DNA of 64,000 nt. Origin: Melitaea cinxia. Its lineage: Eukaryota; Arthropoda; Insecta; Lepidoptera; Nymphalidae. This document shows positions 10,224-20,984 of this stretch, one piece after another. Numbering within the stretch: position 1 is the stretch's first letter; every line of letters begins with the position of its first letter. Below the pieces are notes generated by a model. The model worked only from the letters and a program-made list of their open reading frames with translations. It made no database searches and was not told the origin of the DNA. Where the stretch lies: positions 9,502,670 to 9,566,669 of the forward strand of contig NC_059419.1 in assembly GCF_905220565.1 (NCBI RefSeq). The letters are read 5' to 3'. The translations under genes and the position numbers were made by a program.

Positions 10224-10440
10224 TTTAGCGAATGAGCTTAAACGCTTGAAGTAATGATAAGATCTTCGCTATCTCCAGCGAATCTGTATCAAAAAATAAT
10301 AATAATGATATAAAAACAACGTGTACGTAGTTAAATAGTATTAATAAATTGTTAAACATAAATTATAAAGAAGAATTCAAAATACAAATTCTTGACATCT
10401 ATCAAAAAATATTTTTATAAATAAAATAAAAACTAGAAAT
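10224..10440. repeat. Dispersed repeat pair, copy 2
   Basis: See shared words with 5460-5700: GCTTTAGCGAATGAGCTT, GATCTTCGCTATCTCCAGCG and TTCTTGACATCTATCAAAA in the same order. Confidence 0.55.
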
Positions 10441-10513
10441 GAGGTTTTATTATTAGCTAGCTAGCTAGTAATGTGTATTTATTTTCAGCTTTCTCTATGA
10501 TATTTACATGATA

Positions 10514-10640
10514 ATAGCTGACCCGGTGAACGTACCACCATATTTCTCCTTTGGGATTTTTTAGATCTTTTTTTTTATACACGTTACCTGTACAGATAAA
10601 CAAGAATTACCAGATTTTTGCAGCTGCTCGAAAGTTCTAG
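10514..10640 (-). mobile_element. Helitron fragment, family D-type end
   Basis: TAGCTGACCCGGTGAACGTA is the reverse of the 3' end ...TACGTTCACC...GTCAGCTA. It resembles the copies at 16071 and 19684. The 5' end is lost. Confidence 0.45.
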
Positions 10641-10667
10641 CCTTCATTTATTTTATTCATCATTGAT

Positions 10668-10842
10668 TGAAAAAAAAGGTGGCTGTTCTCATTTCAACTA
10701 TATTCTTTTATGTGTGTTACCTACAGTTTTGCTGGGTGTACCGATTTTGATGATTCTTTTTCGAAAATGGAATTGAAAGCTGGTGTTTGTCATGTAGACT
10801 CATTTAAATTGGATCAAGATTTCAAGTTACTTTTAATAATTC
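10668..10842 (+). mobile_element. Fragment of AACCGACTTC-TIR family
   Basis: Shares GCTGGGTGTACCGATTTTGA, GAAAGCTGGTGTTTGTCATG and a CTCATTTAAATT block with 1425-2022. Both inverted ends are missing. Confidence 0.5.
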
Positions 10843-10854
10843 GTATTTTTTTTA

Positions 10855-11130
10855 TACCACTAGGTCGACAAACAAGCGTACGGATCACCTGATGGTAAGA
10901 GATTACCGTAGCTTATAGAGGCTTGCAACAAGCATCAACAAGCAAGCATCGCAAGCGCGTTGCCGACCCAATCCCCAATCCCCCCCAGGACCTCTGGTCA
11001 CCTTACTCATCAAACAGGAACACAATACTGCTTGAAAACAGCATTTAGCTGTGATCTTCTGTAAGGTCGAGGTACTGCCCCAGTCGGGCTGCTCCATATT
11101 TCGAGCAGGAAATTCCTGCTGTGCCCTACG
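10855..11130 (+). repeat. Dispersed repeat family F
   Basis: Phrases in order: ACTAGGTCGACAAACAAGCG, TCACCTGATGGTAAGAGATT, CATCGCAAGCGCGTTGCCG, AGGACCTCTGGTCACCTTAC, TTTAGCTGTGATCTTCTG and AGCAGGAAATTCCTGCTGTG. Other copies: 24112, 46640, 48155, 55735 (plus) and 13838, 15190, 17515 (minus). This is a lepidopteran dispersed repeat, non-coding; reading frames through it are artefacts. Class (SINE or MITE) is not decided here. Confidence 0.7.
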
Positions 11131-11184
11131 TCAGTATTTAATTGGTTATATTTTCGTCTACCTACGTTGTGCCTATTACTATTC

Positions 11185-11370
11185 GCTTTAGCCTGTTATA
11201 TTCCACTGATGGGCGTAGGCTTCTTTTCCCATGTAGGAGAAGAATCAGAAGGATCAGAACATCTGTATGGCCTATACAAATGTTTGTCATGTGCGAGGAT
11301 CGAACCCGCAACCGCCAGCGCAACAGCCACAAACCAGTGCTGCCACCATTGCTTCACCTATTACTATTGG
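11185..11370 (-). mobile_element. tRNA-headed SINE, minus strand
   Basis: Read in reverse, the right end is a tRNA-like head. The B-box complement GGATCGAACCC lies near 11288-11300 and the sequence CCGCCAGCGCAACAGCCAC matches the reverse of the head at 11640-11710. The left part is the SINE body (CTGTTATATTCCACTGATGG, ATGTAGGAGAAGAATCAG). Confidence 0.65.
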
Positions 11371-11635
11371 TATTAATAAAAATGTACTACTGGTTATCTT
11401 AAAATAAAATAAAAACCTGTGGATCTGTATCTAAAAATACTCTTAAATTTGCTGAAATCACACGCTAATCGATTGCTCGCAAGGTCGTGATTGCATCACC
11501 GTGATAAATCGTTTGGATTAACTGTTTTCCTCGAACATTGCAATGTTCAATTTTATATTAGTTAGCGATACTTCGGCGTTTTACTCACGTTTCTACATAA
11601 ACTGTTGTGATAATGTGTTTGTTCTCAAATCAAAA

Positions 11636-11850
11636 GACGACGCGTTGGCGCAGCGGTCACAGTGCTGACTGTTGCGCTGGCGGTCGCGGGTTCGATCCCT
11701 GCTCACGACAGATATTTGTATTGGCCATATAGATGTTTGTCGTGGTCTGGGCGTTTGTGCATGTGTATTGTGTGTGTTTCCGGACCCCCGACACAGGGAA
11801 AAATCCTACTGGAGGCCGTTGAGTGTGAAGTGTTTATCTATTTATTTATT
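11636..11850 (+). mobile_element. tRNA-headed SINE, plus strand
   Basis: Pol III internal promoter elements are visible: an A box in GTTGGCGCAGCGGTCAC and a B box in GCGGGTTCGATCCCTGC, spaced as in a tRNA. A unique body follows (GGCCATATAGATGTTTGTCG, GTTTCCGGACCCCCGACAC) with an AT-rich TTTATCTATTTATTTATTTC tail. It does not fold as a functional tRNA and continues past the tRNA length, so it is a SINE. Confidence 0.75.
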
Positions 11851-11884
11851 TCAAAAAAGACCAACTTTAATTTAGATCTAAACA

Positions 11885-12185
11885 CCGACTCGGTGGTGGG
11901 TTCGATTCCCGCTTGGAGTGGATGATTGTGTTTATACAAATATTTATTCCTGATCTGGTTATTATTTATTGTGGGTCTCGCCACCGTGACTCGGAGAGCA
12001 CGTTAAGCCGTCGGTCCCGATTGTTATCATCTACGTCTGATAGCGACCGTTACTCATAGTAAGGAATATATCCGCCAACCCGCACTGGAGCAACGTGGTG
12101 AATTAAGCTTTGATCCGTCTCCTACGTGGGGAAAGAGGCTTATGCCTAACAGTGGGACATTACAGGCTAAGCGTTATTTGTTGGT
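11885..12185 (+). mobile_element. tRNA-derived SINE, second family member
   Basis: Starts with the B-box end of a tRNA-like head (GTGGGTTCGATTCCCGC). It continues with the body CGTGACTCGGAGAGCACG, CGTTACTCATAGTAAGGAAT and CCCGCACTGGAGCAACGTGG, to ACAGTGGGACATTACAGGC. This body appears reversed at 7215, 24400, 31028, 42160, 43905, 54200 and 60000. The A-box half is lost. Confidence 0.7.
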
Positions 12186-12460
12186 AGTAAAAGTTTTAAA
12201 GGAAAAGTAAATTTTATCGTTTTTAACGTATTTATAATAAAAGCTTGTTTTTTTAAAAAGTTTATTACCGTTAATTTATTATATAAACACGTAGGAAAGA
12301 TTACCTCTTATCATATGTAACATTTCCACTTTCACGAATTATGACTTTATGAAATCTTGATTTATAATTGGCCTCTTGCTAGCTCTTTGTTACTTAGCTG
12401 TCATAGAAAAAAGTATTGCAGAAGTGATACGGGTAATAATTTTGTTCTTATCACTATGTA

Positions 12461-12779
12461 CGGTCGGCCAAGAAAGTGGTGTACCAGTTTTGATTTAGTT
12501 TCCTGCTCATCGAAAATTACAACAAGGTGCATTGTTAAAAAATATTACTGAAAGAGACATATAATAATGACGTAAACCTAATTGATAAGTATTCATACGT
12601 CATTATTATACATGACATTTTAAACTCTATTAGGTATAAATATTATCGTTATCAATAATCAGATAAAGACGGCAATAGAAGTTGTCAGATCGATCTGCAA
12701 GCGAAACTAATCTTTATCACCTATGAATCTGCAAGCGGTATTCAACCTTAGGGTATTACACCACTTTCTTGGCCGACGG
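12461..12779. mobile_element. TA-flanked TIR element (mariner/Tc1-like MITE)
   Basis: Left end CGGTCGGCCAAGAAAGTGG (12461 onward) and right end CCACTTTCTTGGCCGACGG (to 12779) form 23-bp inverted repeats with one mismatch. They are flanked on both sides by TA (12459-12460 and 12780-12781). The TA duplication fits mariner/Tc1-type insertion. The 319-bp interior has no coding capacity, so it is non-autonomous. Confidence 0.75.
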
Positions 12780-12781
12780 TA

Positions 12782-13837
12782 CATACGAGTACATAATCTT
12801 GTTACACTTTTTAGTAATTAATTATTTTATCAACAACATAATATGATATTAAATTTCAGTTTTGTAAGTTCAAAATACGCTAAAATAAATAAAACCTTCA
12901 ATAAAATTGTACTCTTTTTAAACTATTACGTAATTATTTTATGTGTATTATTTTTAACGTTTATGAATACTCCAATGCCACTTCTAACATTCGTCGTTCA
13001 TGTCAACGAACCCAAGATGTAGCGTTAAAACATGCAATCACCTGCTTTCTATAAAATTACGCCTCTAAAGAATTTACAAGAACTATATACTTATAAACTA
13101 ATAAATTATACACAAATTTCTCTTATTTCATTTTTCGCGATTTTCATTTTCCGAACGAAGTTCCTTACGGGAGGCTTGACATTTGGGTGGGCGAGCGAAC
13201 TGAAAAAAATGTGATGCTAAAACCATAAGAAAAATAAATAACGGAAATGACGTAATATCAGTCACACGACTGTATAATATGACGTTTGTAAAACTAAAAT
13301 ATTACTAGTAATTTTTTTTTAAATTATTTATGTAATTTTATACTGTCGACAAAAATAAATAAAGACACTTGTTTTTTTATTTCACTTAATAGTTTGAATT
13401 AATATTATTATTATTATTATTTTGTTTGATTTATTTTGTTTTACGGTATTTTTTATTTTCTAAAATACTAAATTTTATAAATACATTTATGTACTTAATT
13501 AAAAACCAATCACCAAATTAAAAAAAAAATCAAGAACTAGAAAATATATTTAAAATGTAACATTTTTTTTTTTTATTTAAATTGTGTTGCTTCTATACTA
13601 TCCGAAGGAACTTCGTTTCTACCTAGTGTCCCATGACACCAAATAATTTTTTGAAACTTCCGATATTTCAATGTTGACGCTGTGGTCACAGGCGATTTAA
13701 AATGTCAATCTCGGTATAAATAAAAGATATAGAGACTGGAAGATTTATTTTAATTTAATTAACTTTACTGAATTCAATATCACTTTTTGTAAATAAAAGA
13801 AAAAAAGAGATTACTAAGGTAGGTAGGGCTCGGCGGG
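12782..13837. other. AT-rich DNA, no gene seen
   Basis: Includes T-rich and (ATT)n stretches near 13405 and a GAACGAAGTTCCTTACGGG / GAAGGAACTTCG pair near 13150 and 13605 that could be parts of an unknown repeat. No supported gene. Confidence 0.4.
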
Positions 13838-13965
13838 ATGTATCCTGAAAATCTGGAGCAGCCTGTTTAGGAATATACCACAACCTTACAGGAGATCACA
13901 CTTATATAATACTGCTTTCAAGTATCGTTGTGTTCCTGTGGTCCTGTGTTGTGGAATACGGTGTT
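13838..13965 (-). repeat. Repeat family F, minus-strand fragment
   Basis: Reverse-orientation phrases: CTTACAGGAGATCACACTTA, TAATACTGCTTTCAAGTATC and GTTGTGTTCCTGTGG. Confidence 0.55.
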
Positions 13966-14081
13966 AGAGATGCAAGGTGTCGCTTGTTTGCCATGATAGT
14001 GGAATAAAAAGAATTCTATTTTCTATCTTTTAGGCTTGAAATGATTAATATAATTTATATGTGATAATAATATTATATACT

Positions 14082-14770
14082 TCAGTGAACAAATTGAACA
14101 GGTGAATGAGTTTGTGTATCTGGGTACAAAGTTTACAAGAGATGGAAAGTGTGAAAGTGATATTGAAAGAAGAGTTAATGCAGGAAACATGGTGAATGGG
14201 GCTTTGCACCCTTCTTTATGAGCAGTCGGAAGGTGTCTAAGAAGGCTCGTTTGGCGTGCATAAGGAGGTGTTGGTTCCGACACTCATGTACGGTAGTGAA
14301 AGTTGGGTATGGCAGAAGAAACATCAAAGCAGAATAAATGCAGTTGAGATGAGAGCGTTAAGAAGTATGATAGGAGTTAAACTGAGTGATAAGATGAGAA
14401 ATAGTGTGATAAGGAAACGTTGTGGTTTGAAGGAAGATGTAGTGACAAAAATTGAGAAAGATATGCTCAGATGGTTTGGCCATGTCGAGAGAATGAGTGA
14501 CGAACGATTGAACGAAAAAAGTGTATAAGGCGAGTGTAGATGGAAAGGTTGGAAGGGGTAGACCTAGGCGGACGTTCCGAGACTAAATAAGGGACGTCTT
14601 GAAAAAAGGCCTGGTCAAGAGTACCCAAAACCGAAGCGCATGTATGAAGGGAATAATGAAAGTGGACGAAGCGAAAGAAGTGTGTAAGGATCGTAGCAAG
14701 TGGAAAGAAGTGGTCTCTGCCTACCCCTACGGGAAAGAGGCGTGATTATATGTATGTATGTATGTATGTA
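14082..14770 (+). pseudogene. RTE-type LINE, C-terminal fragment with (TATG)n tail
   Basis: The plus strand reads EQIEQVNEFVYLGTKF and TRDGKCESDIERRVNAGN, then after a frameshift VLVPTLMYGSESWVWQKKHQ, MIGVKLSDKMRNS and MLRWFGHVERM, and finally RSKWKEVVSAYPYGKEA with a TGA near 14742. These are the post-catalytic, C-terminal blocks of RTE-clade reverse transcriptases. The frame is broken near 14195-14255 and by an in-frame TAA at 14526-14528. The 3' end is a (TATG)n run (about 14746-14770), a usual lepidopteran RTE tail. 5'-truncated, dead copy. Confidence 0.85.
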
Positions 14771-15189
14771 TATACTTAAAATTATGTTTAAATATTACAT
14801 ATTAAAATAGAGAATTTCACAAAAACAATTTATAATTGAAAAAGACACTGCGAGACAAATACAAAGAAACAAAAAATAACAGCCAAAATGAAACCCTACA
14901 TTTCTAAAACACATTAATGTTTCTTAATTATTATAATTATATTTTTAATTAATGTTTGTTTAATTATAAACATATGTATGTATGTGTGTATGTAATGAGC
15001 GATGTTCTTAACACATTGTTTATTGAATACGCTGGGAATCATACAAACAATGTGATGGGTTATTTGAGGAGAAAGTTATGGGAACTTACAATGACTATTA
15101 CGTATTATAAGTATTTATCTTTATTGCATGTTTTTGTAAATCTCTATAAATAAAAATTAATCACCGAAATGTATGTAACAAAAGAATAC

Positions 15190-15430
15190 AATCGAGTTCG
15201 ACTGGGGAAGTACCTCGGCCTTACAGTAGATCACAGCTAAATAATACTGCTTTCAAGCAGTGTTGTGTTTCTGTGATAAGTAAGGCGATCAGAGCTCCTT
15301 GGACGGAATGTGGTTAGGGCCAGCAACGCGCTTGCGATGCTTCAGGTGTTGCAGGCGTCTATAGACTACGGTACTCGCTTACTATCAGATGAGCCGCTTG
15401 TGGTGGTCCGCTTGTTTGCGGACCTAGTTA
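15190..15430 (-). repeat. Repeat family F, minus strand
   Basis: CTTACAGTAGATCACAGCTA, CAACGCGCTTGCGATGCTTC and GCTTACTATCAGATGAGCCG run in the reverse order of the plus copy at 10855. Confidence 0.65.
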
Positions 15431-15994
15431 TATACTTGTTTGGAATATAAAAAATAACACACTTGGTCTGGGTAGGTACATATAAAACAATAATTTATCA
15501 TATGCGGGAATCAAAGCCATGACTGTAAAGTTATCAGTCAGTTGCTGGCACCCACCGTACCTTCGTGTATTTACATTACAAACGAAAATGAAATGTCATA
15601 ATTAATTTATTTCATGGTATTTTCGTGTTATAAGACTTTTTATTTAATCTTATTCATAAAACTTTATTAAATAACGTAAATAATCATGTTGTGGTAAATG
15701 CGAAATTATAGTCATACAGCCTTATTTACCAGTCAAATATTTAAAATTAAAAAGTTTTCTATTTTTTTAAATATTATTACGACAAAAGTCTAGACGAAAT
15801 AACATAGCGTTATGTTCAAAATATATTATTCAAAGTAGCGTGACAAACACCGGTGTCGTAAAATCTATTTCAGAACTCTGTACCTAATTTGGCCTGTTAT
15901 TTCACAGCACTTAAGCCGACAAATTGAGTTAATATCATTCGGTCCATACGAAGTAAATTAATAATTAAAATTCGAGAATCGTGTTGACACTTGA

Positions 15995-16070
15995 CTAGCC
16001 CGATGGCGCAGTTTGTAGTGACCTGTTTTCTGCTCTTGAGGTTGTGGATTCGATGTAATATATATATTTA
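15995..16070 (+). mobile_element. tRNA-headed SINE, first part (split)
   Basis: CCCGATGGCGCAGTTTGTAG gives an A-box-like element and GTTGTGGATTCGATG a B-box-like element. The sequence resumes after an inserted Helitron at 16270. Related heads are at 25395 (plus) and, reversed, 17268 and 59570. Confidence 0.65.
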
Positions 16071-16269
16071 CTAGCTGACCTGGCGAACTTCGTATCACCT
16101 TATTTTTTTCTGAAATATAATAATAACATAATATATCAAAATAAAATATAGCCTATCTTTTAAGTTGGATCAAACTGCACACGGTGTGCAAATTTGACTA
16201 AAATCGGTTAAGTAGTTTAGGAGTCCATTGAGGACAAACATTGTGACACGAGATTTATATATATTAAGA
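16071..16269 (-). mobile_element. Non-autonomous Helitron, family D, inside a SINE
   Basis: On the minus strand it runs from TCTTAATATATATAAATC to CCAGGTCAGCTAG, and its flanks give exactly A at the 5' side and T at the 3' side. Interior: GATCCAACTTAAAAGATAGG and CAAATTTGCACACCGTGTGC. A second copy is at 19684-19885. Removing it restores a continuous SINE. Confidence 0.8.
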
Positions 16270-16405
16270 TTTATATATGCATTATTTGTGTGTATGTTTA
16301 TTGAATAAATATATAGCTATATTAGACGGCAGTTACCTATAATACAAGCATTAAGTTGCTGTCATTAGGCACAGACGACCGTGTGTGTGTGTATGTTGTA
16401 GATAT
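16270..16405 (+). mobile_element. tRNA-headed SINE, second part
   Basis: Continues the SINE begun at 15995 with TTGCTGTCATTAGGCACAG and ACGACCGTGTGTGTGTGTA, matching the 3' part of the copy at 25395-25570. Confidence 0.6.
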
Positions 16406-16619
16406 TTATTTTTTATTTATTTATTAACTATTATAGATAAAGTATCACATACTAATACAATTTATATAATGACAATTCAATGTGCTTTTGAAGCCTATTT
16501 AAACCAAGAATTATTTGATTTGACTTAAGTTTAAAGAAATTTACTCTCGATAAGACAATACAAAGACACTTGAAAACAGTAGGTATTACACAGTTGAGAA
16601 AGATACATTTACATATTTT

Positions 16620-16890
16620 GGTTTGATACAATTAAAACTTATTTAAATAGGCTTCAAAAGTGTTTTCAAGTCGTCATTTTACAAATTGAAATTTTAAAAT
16701 GCTTATTATTTATTAAAAGTGAAGCTATCACCGATTCGCAAAATTTCGCAGTTACTCTTTTGAAAATACTATTCATACACTGTTTTAGTACAAAATTAGT
16801 AACATGTTACATAAAATATCTACAGCATCCCTAAATCCACACATCTTTATCAACTATGTAATCCTGCACCGAATAATACGCTTTATCTTT
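16620..16890 (-). repeat. Repeat family G, minus strand
   Basis: TTTAAATAGGCTTCAAAAGT, GATTCGCAAAATTTCGCAGT and ACATCTTTATCAACTATGTA match the copy at 55293-55740. Confidence 0.55.
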
Positions 16891-17267
16891 TTGTAATTTC
16901 TTGTTAAAAAAAACTTACCATTATATATTAATAGGTATGTTATATTTGATACCAAAAAAAATATGTTATAAAATTAATCACAAAATACACAACGTCTCCT
17001 GTATTTGTAGTCGGTAAAAACAGTTTGTTCTTTATGGTTTATACTTTAAGCAACTCTTTAAAATAACTCTTTTGATTTATTGGTACGTAAAATGTTATAA
17101 GCTCGTTTCTGTCGGGAGTGTTTATCTTATCATAATCACGTTCAAGATTGTAGTAATCAGATTGTTTTTCAGTACTCTCCACTGACAATGAAATTCCGTT
17201 TTAATGTCAATAAATGTATGAATAAAATGCATATGTTTTATTATTATAATTTATATGTATAAAATGA

Positions 17268-17490
17268 AACGGTCGTCTGTTCCTCAGGTAAGCAACTTAG
17301 TGCTTGTGTTATAGGTTACAATGGCTTATATAGCTACATATTTTTATGATAAATACATATTAAATAATTATGTAAATAAAGGCACCCTAATTCGAGACAG
17401 GACTCCGAACCCGGAGCAGAAAGTAGTGTCCCTAAGTAGGAACAATCAGATCAGGAACAAATATCTGTACAATTAAAAATATGTGCTCCG
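17268..17490 (-). mobile_element. tRNA-headed SINE, minus strand
   Basis: CGGTCGTCTGTTCCTCAGGT, AAGCAACTTAGTGCTTGTG and GACTCCGAACCCGGAGCAGA are the reverse of the SINE family at 15995 and 25395; the head is diverged. Confidence 0.55.
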
Positions 17491-17514
17491 AGATGGAATC
17501 TGCGAGCCTTTTTG

Positions 17515-17765
17515 AGGTAGGGAACAGAACATATCTTGCTTGCAAGTTTGGGGCAGCACGACTGCAGAAGTGCCTCAAACTTACAGAAGGTCACAGCTAA
17601 ATAATATTGTTCCTAAGTAGTATTGTGTTCCGCTATGCTCCTAGTGTTGCTGGCGTCCTGCACTGTACGCTTGTTCCCCACTTTCTTAATTTAAGCATAG
17701 GCTGTCATTACAGCGACTAGTCAAGCCACGGTATTCGCTTATCTTCAGGAGAATAGTACGCTAGT
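17515..17765 (-). repeat. Repeat family F, minus strand, degraded
   Basis: CTTACAGAAGGTCACAGCTA and AGTATTGTGTTCCGCT blocks match family F in reverse; internal deletions and substitutions are common. Confidence 0.5.
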
Positions 17766-18394
17766 TTGTCACGTAATATAAAAGAACATGACATTATATA
17801 CTAGTTTATAAAAATGTGCATTTATGTTTTTCGTAAATAAAACACTCGATCGATACCAAAAACTGTATCGCAAGATTTATTTTAAGGCCTTGTATCTAAC
17901 TATACTGTATTATATACAACATCATTGTTAAAAATAAGATAAGAAATGGGAAACTCGATCATTCAACGTTGGAATTCAATTAATATTGTACGCTTGTATT
18001 CATTAGGAGCTCTACTATTAAGATAAGGATGATTAGTTATACGGCGCCACGACATTCAGAGGCGGAACGAAATGGTGTTAAGAAAAGCATTTAATTAAGG
18101 ATTTTGCGTTTATTCTGAGGTTTAATAAACGTAATGTAGAATTTTAATTAAAAATCTGAAGAAAACTGTATTTGTTTGTAATTAGAACATAAATGTAATT
18201 GAGTAAATTAATTGGTTTCGGATCATGAGTTTGTGGGGCCCTGGACTAAAATTTCTCGGGAGCCTATTTTCTATTTAAGTCTAATATGCTTCAAAAGTAC
18301 TTTTAGCAGTTGGAAATTTTTTTTGGAGTATACTCCTTAAGAAAAGATATAATAAAATAATAATAATAGATGGATGTTATATGTTGGATCAAGG

Positions 18395-18595
18395 GTCGGA
18401 TTCAAAAGGCAGTGTTGCTTGAAACGGCCCGCATTGTGAGGAGGTTCTTCAGCCTGGAACCTTAACTACCGGTGGCCTGGGCCTCTACCTGCCACCGGAG
18501 GACTACTATTTTTATATTTTTAAATATTTTTATTTGTCTTTTTTATAAATATATTTAAAAATGTAATCATAAGAAAATATATTGAATAAAAGAAA
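18395..18595 (+). pseudogene. R1-like LINE 3' end
   Basis: The plus strand reads LLETARIVRRFFSLEP and then a stop, the short C-terminal tail found at the end of several insect R1/jockey-group LINE proteins. It is followed by GGTGGCCTGGGCCTCTACCT and an AT-rich 3' UTR with AATAAA-like sequence near 18585. Only the last residues survive. The clade assignment is tentative. Confidence 0.45.
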
Positions 18596-18596
18596 T

Positions 18597-18690
18597 AATA
18601 ATAATACTTTATTTCAGACTAGATTTTAAGTCCATATTGGGTTAGTACAACAAAACAAATAAGACTTGTGGTAGGATAAAAATATGGGGG
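18597..18690 (-). pseudogene. 3' tail of (ATT)n-type LINE, minus strand
   Basis: Read on the minus strand it ends GTCTGAAATAAAGTATTATT, closely like the 3' end of the intact element at 34601-38096 (TCTGAAATAAAATTATTATT). It also shares a GTTGTACTAACCC block with the piece at 53450. Confidence 0.55.
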
Positions 18691-18754
18691 GAGAAACCGT
18701 GGGAGACAACCATCATTGACGATCAGTGACGTTTACAGCGCTTTCACTTGTTTA

Positions 18755-19353
18755 TCTATACAAATAAATAAACTTGGAGTGTCTGTTTGAAATATTAAAA
18801 TAACCGCTTTTTACTAAATGGATATGGATGTATCCATCCATGGCCCCTACATCTATTACAGATTGCTTGCTGCTTTGCCTGGGATTGAGTTTAGGTAGTG
18901 CAGGTTTTCCCACTGCCTACACCACCCTCTCGACCTCACCAGTGGAACCCACAGGAATGACAAGTCGCTACGTGTGGAGCTGGTTCGGTTGCAAGACCTG
19001 ACCCGTGTCTTACGGGGATCCGCTCCGAGTACCTTAGTCGCCTCTTACGACTCCTGGTACCTAAGGGAAACACTATTCTATTCTGCCGATGCCCCACGGC
19101 AATGGATGTATACACGGTACATATACCAAAATACCATTTTTTACCATTTTTATCTGTCTGTCTGTCTGTTTGTTCCGGCTAATCTCTAAAACGCCTGGGC
19201 CGATTTTGACGAGACTTTCACTGGCTGATAGCTGATGTAATAAGGAGTATCTTAGGCTACTTTTATTTTAGAAACTTATTTATTTTATAACTGTGCGAAC
19301 TGAAAAACTTTATTTTTTAAATTCCGCGCGGACGGAGTTGCGGGCACAGCTAG
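18755..19353 (+). mobile_element. Helitron family A, interrupted
   Basis: Starts TCTATACAAATAAATAAACT and ends GGGCACAGCTAG before T, like 512-840. A 268-bp repeat sits inside it at 18834-19101. Its CTAG end abuts a Lep1 element. Confidence 0.8.
18834..19101 (+). mobile_element. Retroposon-like insertion with 10-bp target duplication
   Basis: Flanked by ATGGATGTAT at 18824-18833 and again at 19102-19111, an exact 10-bp duplication of Helitron sequence. The insert contains CACCACCCTCTCGACCTCAC and ends in a CGCCTCTTACGACTC block and GCCCCACGGCA, so it belongs with 2886-3283. Length and duplication suit a SINE or truncated LINE. Confidence 0.75.
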
Positions 19354-19546
19354 TTTATACTAATATTATAAAGCTGAAAAGCCTGGTTGCTTGTTTTTTA
19401 AACGAACTAATCTTAAGAATTTCTGGTTCGATTTGAAATTGTTTTATTATTATGGATAGTCTATTTGCCGAGGAAGGCTAGGCTATATAATATTTTAGTA
19501 TTTTTTTTCTGAAATCAACACGTGTGAATTCACGAGGCACAGCTAA
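19354..19546 (+). mobile_element. Lep1-like Helitron
   Basis: TTATACTAATATTATAAAGC at the 5' end, the GAACTAATCTTAAGAATTTC core, and CACGAGGCACAGCTAA at the 3' end. It begins directly after the CTAG of the preceding Helitron. Confidence 0.65.
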
Positions 19547-19683
19547 TGTAGGGTATGAGTATTACCTACGTCGTATTTTTTGTCATACTATGACATTATA
19601 TCGTTTCAGAAGGAGTAAAATCAAAAAAATATATTTGCCAATACGAAAGTCGCTGGGTCAACTCTTAAAATACCTATAATATA

Positions 19684-19885
19684 TTAGCGGACCTGGCGAA
19701 CTTCGTACCGCCTTAATTTTTTTTCCTCAACATAATAATTACATATATCAAAATAAAATATAGCCTATCTTTCAAGTTGGATCAAACTGCACACGGTGTG
19801 CGAATTTGATTAAAATCGGCTCAGTAGTTTAGGAGTCCATTTCGGACAAAAGACGTGACGCGTAATTTATATATATTAAAATTTA
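19684..19885 (-). mobile_element. Helitron family D, minus strand
   Basis: TTAGCGGACCTGGCGAACTT, CAAACTGCACACGGTGTGCG and the ATTTATATATATTAAAAT end match 16071-16269; the CTAG end is mutated to CTAA. Confidence 0.65.
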
Positions 19886-20269
19886 TTTCTGAACGACTTC
19901 TAGGTTTTTTTTCACTTATACAAGTAAGTAACGTGACACCAGTCGTGCCGGTCGTTTTTAAACTTAAATCTGTCACGCTGTTTGACTTTCTATTGTATCC
20001 ATCAATTTTTTATATTGAATGATTCTGTTTTTTTTTTTATCAATTGGAGCATCTATATTGTAAGATGCTGTTAAAATATTTCTCTTTATAAGTTTTTCTT
20101 AGAGTCAGGCAGTACTTTTACACTTAATACCTTTTTAAAAGTTATTTCAAGACTCGTCACGTTTTGTGTTAAGTGGTTGTAAGATTTTTATTAAAATATG
20201 TTAGACTATGAAAGGGAGTTAAGTCGATCTCAAGGTTTGACTAGCACAAAACTATTATGGGTAAATAAA

Positions 20270-20570
20270 AGTCTCTCTCTTCCCGTGGGTGTCATAAGAG
20301 GCGACTAAGAGATAACACAGTTCCACTACCTACCATCTTTGAACCTAAAAAGCCGACCGATGGCGGGATAACCATGCAACTGCTGGTTTTGAAACACACA
20401 GGCCGAAGACGGGAAGCAGCGTCTTCGATGCGACAAGGCCGGCCCTGCGGTCACCAACCCGCCTGCCCAGCGTGGTGACTATGGGCAACATACACGAGCT
20501 CACGCCATTTCTGGCGCGGACTTGTGGAGCCAGTCGAGCAGTGGACGGCGATAGGCTGAAGTGATTAAAA
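20270..20570 (-). repeat. Repeat family E, minus strand
   Basis: Reverse-orientation phrases TTCCCGTGGGTGTCATAAGA, AAGCCGACCGATGGCGGGAT, CTGCGGTCACCAACCCGCC and CGAGCAGTGGACGGCGATAG match the plus copy at 52475-52845. Confidence 0.7.
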
Positions 20571-20984
20571 AAAATCTATTTGAAAGGCGAAAAACAATCC
20601 ATCCATCCACGCTATCATTACATATAATGTACATTTTTGAAACGTAAATCACTCATCCTTCATTTTGTTGCCTTTAGAATCACATGTTAAGTCTAGAACG
20701 AGGGAAATTTCTTAAACGGTTTAGTGAACTCTGAATAGTATGTTACGAATTCGGGTCACCTTTTATCTTTGACTCGTAACTCACAATTGGGCACGAGAAA
20801 CGGCTCTATTTTTACGACTTTTTTTGTACAAGCTACACCTCGCGGCCTCACCTCCGTAATTTCAGATTCTTAGGTATAGTCGGGTTAAAAAAATTAGTAT
20901 GCTTTAGACCACACGACTGAAGTAAAACTTTTTAGCGATAAGCCTGCACAATAGGCCTGCACTGTACGTGTCTTAGATATACGA

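Noticed and set aside
11640..11710. Possible tRNA gene
   Set aside because: A and B boxes are present but the acceptor stem does not close and a SINE body follows; the same applies to the other tRNA-like heads.
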